From: Parashewanella curva
GTDB taxonomy: Bacteria; Pseudomonadota; Gammaproteobacteria; Enterobacterales; Shewanellaceae
Assembly (NCBI RefSeq): GCF_003675895.1
Contig: NZ_ML014765.1
Span: forward strand, 19,166 to 83,165
Length of the DNA: 64,000 bases
Direction: 5' to 3'
Under the pieces are notes generated by a model. It had not been told where the DNA came from. It made no database searches and was given only the letters and a program-made list of their open reading frames with translations. Positions 9,340-16,452 of this stretch are shown in pieces (position 1 is the stretch's first letter; every line of letters begins with the position of its first letter). The position numbers were made by a program, and so were the translations under genes.

Positions 9340-10582
9340 TCCCCTCATATAAATCAGTCATATCAACGGTTGTGAGGTAAAATACTCCAAATAACCTTAA
9401 TACGCACAATGACCGCACCATGATAAATCAAGATTTAATTCATAATCACGTAGATGAACTTTTTGGCCATAGCATGCATGCTCGAAGAGTTCAGTCTTTA
9501 GCAAATGCGGCTCATGGTGTAATAGAAAAAGGTTCCCTCGCTGTTCACGCTATTGGTGCAGGCTTAGCTCAAGCTTGTGAGCTAAAGAGAAAGTCTGCAA
9601 TAAAGCAGGTTGATAGGTTAGTGAGCAACACCAAGCTCAATGTATGGCAACTACTTGATAGCTGGGCTTCTTATATTATTGGTTCACGCAGCGAAATTGT
9701 TGTATCTCTGGACTGGACAGAGTTCGATGCCGACGAGCACTCCACTATTGTCTTAAGCATGCAAACCTCGCATGGTCGTAATACGCCTCTATTATGGAAA
9801 ACGCACAAGAAACTCGGGTTAAAGGGGAACCGTAATAATCATGAAGACGAGTTGCTGGTAAAGCTCAGAGAGATTGTTCCTCAAAGGGTTAAAGTTACTA
9901 TTGTTGCCGATAGAGGCTTCAGTGACACCAAGCTATTTAATTTCCTTGAGCATGAGCTTGGATTCGATTACGTCATTCGAAACAAAGTCTAATATCAAGG
10001 TTACAGACGCCGAAGGTGAGTTATTTCCAATCAAAGACTTCTTACTTCCGAGTGGACGAGCAAAGACTCTGAAGAATGTTGAGTTAACCAGCAAGCGTCA
10101 CCCTGTGGCGAAAGTCATCTGTACCAAGAAAAAGGGAATGAAATCAGCATGGTTTATCGTCTCGAGCCGGGCAGATTTAGGTACACCGAAAATTTTACAG
10201 CTATATGGAAAACGCTGGGGAATTGAAACCACATTCAGGGACATTAAGGATTATCGCTTTGGAATGGGCATGAGCGAAACCTATACACGCTCAACCACAA
10301 GAAGAGATAGGCTATTTTTACTAAGCGCACTTGCGATTGGTTTACTTACTCTGCTAGGTAAAGCAGGTGAAGAAGCTGATTTAGAAAAGACAATTAAAGC
10401 CAATACGACCAAAACTAGGAGCTACTCTTTATTTCGCCAAGGCTGCATTTACTATGAGCTTTTACCGACAATGAGAGAAGAATGGGCGCATCCATTAATG
10501 GAAAATTTTTATCGTTACCTTAAAAATCACAGTATTTACCGCAGTGTCTTTGGGATTATTTAATTCAAAAATATGAGGGGAT
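9340..10582 (+). mobile_element. IS4-family insertion sequence (about 1243 bp)
   Basis: Twelve-base perfect terminal inverted repeats, ATCCCCTCATAT at 9340-9351 and its complement at 10571-10582, enclose one transposase gene. The flanks are CCTTAAGC (9332-9339) and CTTTAAGC (10583-10590), a 7/8 match that suits an 8-bp target duplication with one later change. Size, terminal sequence and transposase place it near the IS4Sa-like branch of IS4, though the subgroup is not certain. It sits between a galU remnant and an rfaH-like gene. Confidence 0.8.
9420..10563 (+). pseudogene. IS4-family DDE transposase, frameshifted
   Basis: Two overlapping frames encode one transposase. The first runs from ATG 9420 to a stop at 9990-9992; the second continues the protein from about 9988 to the stop at 10563. 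Reading N-K then shifting by one base at AAAGTCTAA gives NKSNIKVTDAEGEL. Catalytic residues are present on both sides: D in VSLDWTEFD, D in VADRGFSD, and the Y-2-R-3-E-6-K signature in YGKRWGIETTFRDIK. A single extra base near 9987 explains the break, so the gene is probably inactive. Programmed frameshifting is possible but not usual for this family. Confidence 0.8.
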
Positions 10583-10604
10583 CTTTAAGCTCCCGTATTC
10601 TATT

Positions 10605-10994
10605 ATGCAAAATCAGTGGTACCTCATAAAAGTAAAGCGAAATCAAACTGATCGCGCTTTACTCAATTTAACGCAAATGGACTGTAAGTGTTATCGGACA
10701 CTATTATTTTCAAAATATTTGTTTGTCTGTATCGAAGAAGATAGTTTACTTTTCTCTAGTGCTAGATTTGCAAGAGGAGTGGACGATTTTTTTAGAATTC
10801 AAAATAATCCAGTTCCAATCCATAAAGAAGTAATAGATGGATTGATTTCACTAGGATTATTAATAGATTCTGAGAAAAGCCTTACCCAATTTAATGAGCC
10901 TGATAACAATATCTGCTCTCATCTTTTATCAATTAGTGGTTTTGATAACGAAGATAAGCGAGTAATAGAATTTTTTAAACTTGCTTTCAAATAA
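10605..10994 (+). CDS. rfaH: RfaH-like transcription antiterminator, shortened
   Basis: NusG-family antiterminator that would help RNA polymerase through long polysaccharide operons. The NGN domain is clear: MQNQWYLIKVKRNQTDRALLNL, then LFSKYLFVCIEED and ARFARGVDDFFRI, close to RfaH. The protein is only 129 residues against about 160 for RfaH. After the NGN domain the usual linker and first strands of the KOW domain (the P-G-D-K-V part) seem absent, while the tail FNEPDNNICSHLLSI lines up with the second half of an RfaH KOW domain. So an internal loss of about 30 residues is likely. The IS end lies 23 bases upstream, so it may also lack its native promoter and ribosome site. Confidence 0.7.
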   Translation: MQNQWYLIKVKRNQTDRALLNLTQMDCKCYRTLLFSKYLFVCIEEDSLLFSSARFARGVDDFFRIQNNPVPIHKEVIDGLISLGLLIDSEKSLTQFNEPDNNICSHLLSISGFDNEDKRVIEFFKLAFK

Positions 10995-11029
10995 AAGTAC
11001 CTTCTCTCCATCTAACTAGTCAATTGAAC

Positions 11030-11671
11030 TCACGGCTCGATCATGTGTTCTTTCGAAGCTGTTTTTGTAGTTCTTAGTAACCGTAAACTCATCAAACTCG
11101 ATGTAGCCTCAGCTGCAACGCCCTCTCTTTCCATTTCTATAGCAAAACGCTCACGCCACACTTGGGGTAATCCTTTTCGTACGTGCAATCGCTTCCCATC
11201 AAATCCTAAGTTCTTAACAGTCAAATGAACATGTGGGCTGTCGGTATCGGTGTGCAATGCCATGATGTATTGATGATTATCGGAGAAGGTCTTTTTTGCG
11301 AACTCTCTTACGGCTTTTTTCACAGCTTTAGGTTCGGTGCCATCGGGCATAGATAAAACGATGTGAGTACTATGGCGAGTGCGTCTTTTGGTATTGGTTT
11401 GCGGTTCTCCCCAATCTTTAGCTAGCAGATGCAGTGACTGTTTATCATGGTAGATCTGACCACATTCATCTTCAATTTCTAGCTTTCCATTACGGCTGAT
11501 GTAATCAAAATGACTTCGAGTATGATCGGCAGTGTAGCAATAACCACTGATTTTCACCATGACTTCTGGAGGTTTTCGAGTAAAGCTTTTCGATGATTTG
11601 ATACGGTTGGGTTTGTGCCAAACGTCATTATTGAGTAATCCAGATATTCGGTCATTCAGCAGTTGGCTCAT
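11030..11671 (-). CDS. mobA: MOBP-type relaxase (short)
   Basis: DNA-nicking relaxase that would cut oriT for mobilization by a helper conjugation system. The start ATG at 11671 has a GGAG ribosome site eight bases upstream and overlaps the end of mobC by 20 bases. The diagnostic three-histidine metal site is HTDTDSPHVH near residues 150-160. The protein ends at about 213 residues, right after the usual GVAAEAT segment where relatives continue. In a neighbouring frame, codons for FTVTKNYKNSFERTHDRA resemble such a continuation, so a frameshift near 11090-11110 is possible. The relaxase therefore may be a minimal N-terminal form or damaged at its C-terminus. Confidence 0.8.
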   Translation of the reverse strand: MSQLLNDRISGLLNNDVWHKPNRIKSSKSFTRKPPEVMVKISGYCYTADHTRSHFDYISRNGKLEIEDECGQIYHDKQSLHLLAKDWGEPQTNTKRRTRHSTHIVLSMPDGTEPKAVKKAVREFAKKTFSDNHQYIMALHTDTDSPHVHLTVKNLGFDGKRLHVRKGLPQVWRERFAIEMEREGVAAEATSSLMSLRLLRTTKTASKEHMIEP

Positions 11672-12182
11672 GATCAATGCTCCAACGAGTACGGTTTTTG
11701 TCGAGTAATTTGTAAACCTTATCTTTATGTTTATCAATTCTGTTACTGAGCATTTCAATCATTCCTTTAGTGATCTTGTCGCTCTCTCTGAATTCAATAT
11801 TCAGCACTCTAGCTATTTGATTAAGGTTGCGACCAATGGCTGATAACTGGCGGTTGGATTGACGTAAGATGTTTATTTCATCATCACTTAGCACTGGCTC
11901 TTGGTGTAAACGAGATAGAATACAAGCAGAAGCCCAGTTAGTTTGTGATAAATAGCCTTCCGATTTTGCTCTGGTAGATAAAAGGTGGTGATTATGATCC
12001 GAAAGTCTGATGGTAATTTTATTGGTTTTTAGCTCTTTAAAATCATTAGTGTTGGCCACACCAGGAGAAGATTGATTTATCAACGTTCTGATCATACTTG
12101 AGGCTGTAATTCCTTGAGTATCACAATAATCCCTCAAATTTGTTTTTTCTTCATCGCTGAGCAAAATTTCAATTCGTGCCAT
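11652..12182 (-). CDS. mobC: MobC-family relaxosome accessory protein
   Basis: A 176-residue DNA-binding accessory protein of mobilizable elements. The first half contains MARIEILLSDEEK and KITIRLSDHNHHLL, which resemble ribbon-helix-helix segments. The second half has the classic MobC signature LRQSNRQLSAIGRNLNQIARVLN. In characterised systems MobC binds near oriT and helps the relaxase open DNA. It lies directly upstream of the relaxase with a 20-base overlap. The region above its start is the expected place for oriT. Confidence 0.85.
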   Translation of the reverse strand: MARIEILLSDEEKTNLRDYCDTQGITASSMIRTLINQSSPGVANTNDFKELKTNKITIRLSDHNHHLLSTRAKSEGYLSQTNWASACILSRLHQEPVLSDDEINILRQSNRQLSAIGRNLNQIARVLNIEFRESDKITKGMIEMLSNRIDKHKDKVYKLLDKNRTRWSIDHEPTAE

Positions 12183-12384
12183 TTGTGCATCCTACCGCAG
12201 TTACTCGCTTTCAAATTACTACATATTGTTGCGAGTCTGGATAGTTTAAAAGGATATATGTTAGAAGTTTATTCTTTCAGAATGGCGTTCCCGGAAAATG
12301 CCAGCAAAACATACGGAGTTTGCCATCATTTTGCGAATCCTGCACTAGTCAATAAAAGACGAATTTTACTCAGATTAAGGTGAT
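12183..12384. other. Candidate oriT region upstream of mobC
   Basis: This noncoding stretch lies just upstream of mobC. It contains ATCCTGC at 12337-12343, matching the core around the nick in IncP-like MOBP origins, and a weak inverted repeat with TGGC and GCCA arms around 12283-12303. The assignment is inferred from position and core motif only. Confidence 0.35.
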
Positions 12385-12430
12385 TCAGCTTCGATGTAAT
12401 TTAAGCAAAAAGAAAATCAAAACCTGTGGG

Positions 12431-12754
12431 TCAATCGTCTGTGGAGGCACTCTTAAACCAAATAATGGCTCTGAAAATTGCCTTTGTGGTGAAATACCCA
12501 AACAGAAAAAACATTGCTGTAGACTCAACGCTAACGAATAAGTCATAGGATACGAAAGAGATAAGAAAAATATACTCCAATAGATGCAGAGGATAAATTT
12601 TCGTTCTTTGAACAAAGAGTTGACAGCTGTAGCCTATAAAACCAAGTGAAAAAGCTAATAGGGACTCAGGAACCTTTTCATAGTATTCGTTATACAAGAG
12701 CAAACCTAGCCCTATAATCATACACCTAACTATTAGTTCTCTTGGTGAACCCAC
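12431..12754 (-). CDS. Small hypothetical membrane protein
   Basis: I do not recognise this family. The 107-residue protein starts at GTG 12754, with GGAG five bases upstream. It contains about three to four hydrophobic segments (around CMIIGLGLLLY, LLAFSLGFIGYSC, YIFLISFVSYDLF and AMFFLFGYFTT), so it is probably an inner-membrane protein. It lies on the same strand as the mob genes but about 250 bases away, so it may have its own promoter. It is element cargo or accessory. Confidence 0.5.
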   Translation of the reverse strand: MGSPRELIVRCMIIGLGLLLYNEYYEKVPESLLAFSLGFIGYSCQLFVQRTKIYPLHLLEYIFLISFVSYDLFVSVESTAMFFLFGYFTTKAIFRAIIWFKSASTDD

Positions 12755-13055
12755 TTTTTCTCCAGACTACATATTTTTAACTACAGCAAAAAGCGAACGG
12801 ACATTGCTCGATGCTGTGTAATGAACTTATTAAACAGAACTCATCCTACCTCAAATCTAAAATGTTCGCTTCTTTTCGATAAAAGTTCCCTACGAGCTTT
12901 AAAAATTAATTTTCTTCTACAGCCCCTATTTTTACTTACACCTTTCCCCAAACCTTTGTTTTTATCCTGAATTTAACCTTAACAATTTAAAGGTTTATTT
13001 TGACAGAGTTGCATACGTTTAGCGTAGGCTACCAAAAAAAACAAATGGCACAGTT
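12755..13055. other. Divergent intergenic region of the mobile element
   Basis: About 300 AT-rich bases between the small membrane gene and the first Xre gene. TTGACA at 13000-13005 is a consensus -35 for the rightward cargo operon; no good -10 is obvious, the nearest being TAGGCT at 13025-13030 after 19 bases. A short palindrome, GTAGGCTAC, lies at the same place and could be an operator. Nothing else was seen. Confidence 0.4.
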
Positions 13056-13559
13056 ATGAGTCTTACATTTGGTGAACGTTTGGAATACGCCTTGATGCAA
13101 CTGCATGTTAGTCAAGCCGAACTAGGTCGGCGCAGTGGGGTATCTCAGCAGAGTATTAATTACATTGTTCAAAAGAAATTAGATAAATCCAAATTTGCTT
13201 TCCAGCTTGCTGACTGCCTTGATGTGAATCCGTCTTGGTTATTACACGGAGTTGGGCGATTCGAAAGCTGCTTTGCGATAGATATTCCGATCATTAATAG
13301 CTTTGTCGATGTGCAGAAATTTATTCGTGATGGGCAGTTACTGGATCACAAGAAGTACATCATCATCGAAAAAGACATTGGCAAGCTCAGCTTTGCTTTT
13401 CAGCTCCAGTTAGACGAACTCATTATTTGTGGTGAACAAAATACCTTTGGCGCTAAACAGTTTCTAAAAATCGAACCACTCAAAATTGAAGTGTTAGATA
13501 AATCCGATGTGAATACCTTTCCTATTTATGAAATAAGGAGGCGCTGTGTCGAGTATTAA
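13056..13559 (+). CDS. Xre/CI-like helix-turn-helix regulator, copy 1
   Basis: A 167-residue protein. Residues 4 to about 65 form a CI/Cro-type helix-turn-helix (FGERLEYALMQLHVSQAELGRRSGVSQQSINYI). The rest is about 100 residues with no S24 peptidase catalytic residues visible. It is clearly paralogous to the protein at 15205-15708: same layout, shared LGKL.FAFQ core and shared C-terminal IR-RCVE ending. It probably represses its own operon. The last 14 bases overlap the start of the next gene. Confidence 0.8.
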   Translation: MSLTFGERLEYALMQLHVSQAELGRRSGVSQQSINYIVQKKLDKSKFAFQLADCLDVNPSWLLHGVGRFESCFAIDIPIINSFVDVQKFIRDGQLLDHKKYIIIEKDIGKLSFAFQLQLDELIICGEQNTFGAKQFLKIEPLKIEVLDKSDVNTFPIYEIRRRCVEY

Positions 13560-13887
13560 TGCTTTTAAAAGTTCACTTGATTATGCCTTGAGCAACCTGT
13601 TTGCCAGCAAGATGAAAATCTTTATTGAACAAATGGTGTTTATGGATGGCACGTTCTGGCTACGCTTTCGGTTTGGCTCCAGTATGAAAATCCATAAAGA
13701 GCGTATTGAAGTTGTACATGAACAATATGGCGCACCGTTTTTTAATGAAATTCAGTGGGCGAAATTCAATCAGTATTTGAGTTTCTATAAAACCTACCAG
13801 AATTTCATTAAATTCCAGTGTCCAGAAAGCCAAGCTAATTTTATCGAATTCGTAATGAAGGAGGTACAAGATGGCCACGGCTTCTGA
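13546..13887 (+). CDS. Hypothetical partner of Xre regulator, copy 1
   Basis: Unknown family. The 113-residue protein starts at GTG 13546 inside the end of the Xre gene, with AAGGAGG at 13535-13541. It has no signal peptide and is rich in aromatic residues. It has an equivalent in the same place after the second Xre gene (15695-16042): both have a short N-terminal helix, a central F.D/N..FW.RFRF-like strand pair and a similar C-terminal QN/DRFI.F.....FIEFV segment. The tight, conserved coupling suggests the two proteins of each pair work together. It overlaps the following gene by 17 bases. Confidence 0.65.
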   Translation: MSSINAFKSSLDYALSNLFASKMKIFIEQMVFMDGTFWLRFRFGSSMKIHKERIEVVHEQYGAPFFNEIQWAKFNQYLSFYKTYQNFIKFQCPESQANFIEFVMKEVQDGHGF

Positions 13888-14557
13888 ATACCAGAAAATG
13901 CTGAGAACAACAAAGCTGAATTATATTTTGATTGGCTTGTTGATCACGACATCCATTACCTCTCACTTAATCGCCAATCGGTTTATCGTACTATTTGGTT
14001 ATCCGGTGATCCCTGCCACTTTCACTTATATGTTGGTGTTTTCGCTTTCAGATATGTTGGCTGCACTTAATAATCGTCGGTTTGTGGTGTGGGTCTTGGT
14101 GGGGGAAGCACTTGCCAACTCCTATTGGTTGATGGCCGCCACGGGTGTTGATATTTCACCTGCGCCAGATTTCTTCCCACTGGCTCAGTCTTATCACGAT
14201 GTGTTTGGCAGCGTACCTGAGTTGTTCCTTGCCAATTTAGGTGGTGGCTTGATTATCGGCATCATTGATATACTTCTGTTCTCTCATTGGTATCAAGTCA
14301 AGCAATACCCGTATTTCAAATCTACATTATTCTCGACCTTAGTGAGTATCAGTGCTTACACCTATTTCACCGATTACTTTGGGTTTAAAGGTAACTATCC
14401 AGAGAGTGTGTTTTTACTCGCTCATGTGAATATCGTTACCAATGTTCTTTGCGTAATTGTGTACTCCATTTTAAGTACATTGGCGATGAAAGCCATCAGG
14501 GAATACATTTCTACCAATCAACCAACTGCAGGAGTTCAAGCCCATGATCCAGTTTGA
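13871..14557 (+). CDS. VUT-family membrane transporter (YhhQ-like)
   Basis: A 228-residue integral membrane protein with about six to seven hydrophobic segments. Family markers are SHLIANRFIVLFGYPVIPATFTYMLVFSLSDML near the N-terminus and the LANLGGGLIIGIID segment. The best-known members (YhhQ/QueT-like) import queuosine precursors such as preQ0; the substrate here is not known. It starts at ATG 13871, overlapping the previous gene, and overlaps the VOC gene by 14 bases, so it is third in a four-gene operon within the mobile element. Confidence 0.7.
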   Translation: MATASEYQKMLRTTKLNYILIGLLITTSITSHLIANRFIVLFGYPVIPATFTYMLVFSLSDMLAALNNRRFVVWVLVGEALANSYWLMAATGVDISPAPDFFPLAQSYHDVFGSVPELFLANLGGGLIIGIIDILLFSHWYQVKQYPYFKSTLFSTLVSISAYTYFTDYFGFKGNYPESVFLLAHVNIVTNVLCVIVYSILSTLAMKAIREYISTNQPTAGVQAHDPV

Positions 14558-15119
14558 AGGGTTTAGTCACATTAATATTGTGGTGAATGATTTAGAGCAA
14601 GCCTTGGCATTTTATCAAACTGTGTTTGGTGCCATTCCTCAGCAATCGTTTCCACACTTTAAAAACATTGGTTTTAGTCGATCAGCTGGTTTTATAGAGC
14701 AGCCTGAAAAAGTCGATGTCACCATTACCTTTTTAGAGATCCCAAATACGGGAGTATATTTAGAGCTGATGGAATATCACCAACCTGTTGGCCGACAGGA
14801 AGTGACATTTAAAGCCACGAATGATGTCGGAAATGTCGGACACATAGCCCTCAAGGTGAGCAATATTGAGGCGGCATTTGAATTTGTGAAAGCGCAAAAA
14901 GACGTGACCTTAATTAGCCAAGATATTAATTATCAGCCTTACAAGATCGACACCATTACCCCTGACGATTTCTACTTTTTTGATAAAGAGCAAGAAGCTA
15001 ATCTTGAAGCTAAACAAGAAGTTTGTGATGTGGTTTCTAACATCAAGTATTTTTACTTTATCGACCCTTATGGCGTGCAGTGGGAACTTGAGCAAGGGCA
15101 TTTAGATATTGGCAGTTAA
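14544..15119 (+). CDS. VOC (glyoxalase/dioxygenase-fold) family protein
   Basis: A 191-residue vicinal-oxygen-chelate protein. The opening FSHINIVVNDLEQALAFYQTVFG gives the first beta-alpha-beta-beta-beta module with the usual metal-ligand His. A later NVGHIALKVSN provides the second module, and the C-terminus, FIDPYGVQWELEQG, supplies the typical Glu ligand. Members include glyoxalases, resistance proteins and dioxygenases; the specific reaction cannot be assigned. It is the last gene of the Xre-led operon and overlaps the VUT gene by 14 bases. Confidence 0.75.
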   Translation: MIQFEGFSHINIVVNDLEQALAFYQTVFGAIPQQSFPHFKNIGFSRSAGFIEQPEKVDVTITFLEIPNTGVYLELMEYHQPVGRQEVTFKATNDVGNVGHIALKVSNIEAAFEFVKAQKDVTLISQDINYQPYKIDTITPDDFYFFDKEQEANLEAKQEVCDVVSNIKYFYFIDPYGVQWELEQGHLDIGS

Positions 15120-15142
15120 TTAACCTTATTATTAATATTTAA

Positions 15143-15160
15143 TTTGACTAAACTGTCAAA
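15143..15160. promoter_or_regulatory. Inverted-repeat operator candidate upstream of Xre copy 2
   Basis: TTTGAC, six bases, then GTCAAA form a perfect 6-bp dyad. It overlaps TTGACT (15144-15149), a plausible -35, with GTATTT 18 bases downstream as -10. TTTGAC also occurs at the promoter of Xre copy 1 (12999-13004), and TTTGAC/GTCAAA pairs lie upstream of the AlpA-like gene. This could be the Xre binding site, but TTGAC is also the -35 consensus. Confidence 0.4.
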
Positions 15161-15204
15161 AACATTTGTATTTAGGAGGTAACAATCCCTTTGAGACAAA
15201 ATAA

Positions 15205-15708
15205 ATGGAAACAACTTTAGGTGAACGATTAGAACGAGCGTTGATTGAACTTCAAGTATCTCAAACTGAGTTGGCGAAACGCTCAGGGGTCACCAAACAA
15301 GCTATTAACTATATTATTAATCAAAAGCTTACTGAATCAAAGCTTGCTCCTAAACTTGCCAATGCATTAAACATAAACCCCAATTGGCTAATGTTGGGAA
15401 TTGGGCAGCTTGAATGTAAGATAAGTCGAGAAGTTCCCATTCTAAATAGCTTTGTGGCTTTACAAAAATACTTAAAAGATGGGATTTTTATATGGGGAAG
15501 TCCATCAATATTGACAGAAAAAAATTTAGGTAAATTAGCCTTTGCTTTTCAAACAGAACTTAAAAAGGTGGCGTTATGTGGCCTTGAAAATACTTTTAAT
15601 GCTACAGAGTTTTTGGTGATCGAACCAGCTAAGTACGAAATCGTTACTGAGCAAATCGATGGTTCATTTCCTATTTATGAATGGAGGATACGCTGTGTTG
15701 AGTTTTGA
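15205..15708 (+). CDS. Xre/CI-like helix-turn-helix regulator, copy 2
   Basis: A 167-residue paralogue of the 13056-13559 protein, of identical length. The helix-turn-helix covers about residues 4-65 (LGERLERALIELQVSQTELAKRSGVTKQAINYI) and is the best-conserved part. The central EVPILNSFVALQKYLKDG and LGKLAFAFQTELKKVALCG match IPIINSFVDVQKFIRDG and LGKLSFAFQLQLDELIICG of copy 1. An AGGAGG site is visible at 15175-15180, but it is rather far from the start. The gene overlaps its own small partner by 14 bases, repeating the copy 1 arrangement. Confidence 0.8.
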   Translation: METTLGERLERALIELQVSQTELAKRSGVTKQAINYIINQKLTESKLAPKLANALNINPNWLMLGIGQLECKISREVPILNSFVALQKYLKDGIFIWGSPSILTEKNLGKLAFAFQTELKKVALCGLENTFNATEFLVIEPAKYEIVTEQIDGSFPIYEWRIRCVEF

Positions 15709-16042
15709 CAATTTAACTAAATGGTTTCATTACCATTCTGAATGTAACAGAGCCTCAGCCATATTGATTGTATTTAATGGATTGGTATTCAAAGAAAATG
15801 AATTTTTGATAGAGTATAGGTTTAGCAATTCCCGTAAGACCCTTGTTGATCCTTTGTATATTGTGGAAAAAGTTCTTCCTGCTTATGCCTTATCTATAGA
15901 AGAGGCGGCTAAATTTCAATGTTATGTTGCATGGATAAAGACATACGATAGATTTATTCGATTCTTGCCCGAATCTACTCGCAAAGCTTTTATTGAGTAC
16001 GTCCAGAGCGAACACAATAAAAATTTTTCAAGCATTCATTAA
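15695..16042 (+). CDS. Hypothetical partner of Xre regulator, copy 2
   Basis: Unknown family, about 115 residues. The start GTG at 15695 is chosen by analogy with copy 1: it lies 14 bases before the Xre stop, with GGAGG at 15683-15687. A longer frame opens at 15659, but the extra residues have no support. The product resembles the 13546-13887 protein in layout and in its C-terminal half (aromatic Y/F..FI.F.PES...FIE.V). No transporter or VOC gene follows this copy. Confidence 0.6.
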   Translation: MLSFDNLTKWFHYHSECNRASAILIVFNGLVFKENEFLIEYRFSNSRKTLVDPLYIVEKVLPAYALSIEEAAKFQCYVAWIKTYDRFIRFLPESTRKAFIEYVQSEHNKNFSSIH

Positions 16043-16177
16043 TCACCTTCAAGCCAGTCATCCATTTTTTCCTTTCAAAGACTTTGTGTTTATTTTGTCT
16101 AAATTTCCAAACATGAAGTAAATTTCATCAATATTAATTTGACTCATTTTACTTAGAAATTCAAAAATGCCGTAAAG

Positions 16178-16193
16178 GTCAAATTTTTTTGAC
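16178..16193. promoter_or_regulatory. Inverted-repeat operator candidate upstream of AlpA-like gene
   Basis: GTCAAA, four T, then TTTGAC form a 6-bp dyad directly upstream of the AlpA-like gene's ribosome site. A further TTTGAC occurs at 16138-16143. The half-site matches the one upstream of Xre copy 2. Recognition by the element's Xre proteins is inference. Confidence 0.35.
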
Positions 16194-16210
16194 ATATTTT
16201 AGGAGTGATT

Positions 16211-16420
16211 ATGATTAACAAAGAAACTGTTTTATCAAGATCTCTTTCAAAGCAAATTTGGTTCACGAATGCTCAACTCTGTGAACATTTTGGTATCCAT
16301 AGGGCAACTCTTTGCCGTTGGAAAAGGCACCGCAGGTTTCCTCAGGCTGAGATAAGGCTTACTGGACGAGAACGGTACGATATAAGAAAGATAAATGCTT
16401 TTTTACAATCAAAGCTGTAG
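16211..16420 (+). CDS. AlpA/MerR-like small DNA-binding regulator
   Basis: About 69 residues. The segment WFTNAQLCEHFGIHRATLCRWKRHRRFPQAEIRL is the AlpA-type winged helix-turn-helix used by phages and integrative elements to control excision or replication genes. The ATG at 16211 is preferred to the GTG six bases earlier because AGGAG (16201-16205) then has normal spacing. It lies immediately upstream of the primase-helicase and likely controls it. Confidence 0.75.
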   Translation: MINKETVLSRSLSKQIWFTNAQLCEHFGIHRATLCRWKRHRRFPQAEIRLTGRERYDIRKINAFLQSKL

Positions 16421-16452
16421 TTGTGTTTTGAAGCTAGCTATGGAGTGTAGTT

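Noticed and set aside
12114..12383. 89-codon + strand frame over the mobC start
   Set aside because: It overlaps the mobC start and the probable oriT and has no recognisable domain or ribosome site.
12385..12615. 76-codon minus-strand frame
   Set aside because: It overlaps the 107-residue membrane protein in another frame; the latter has a better ribosome site and a coherent hydrophobic pattern.
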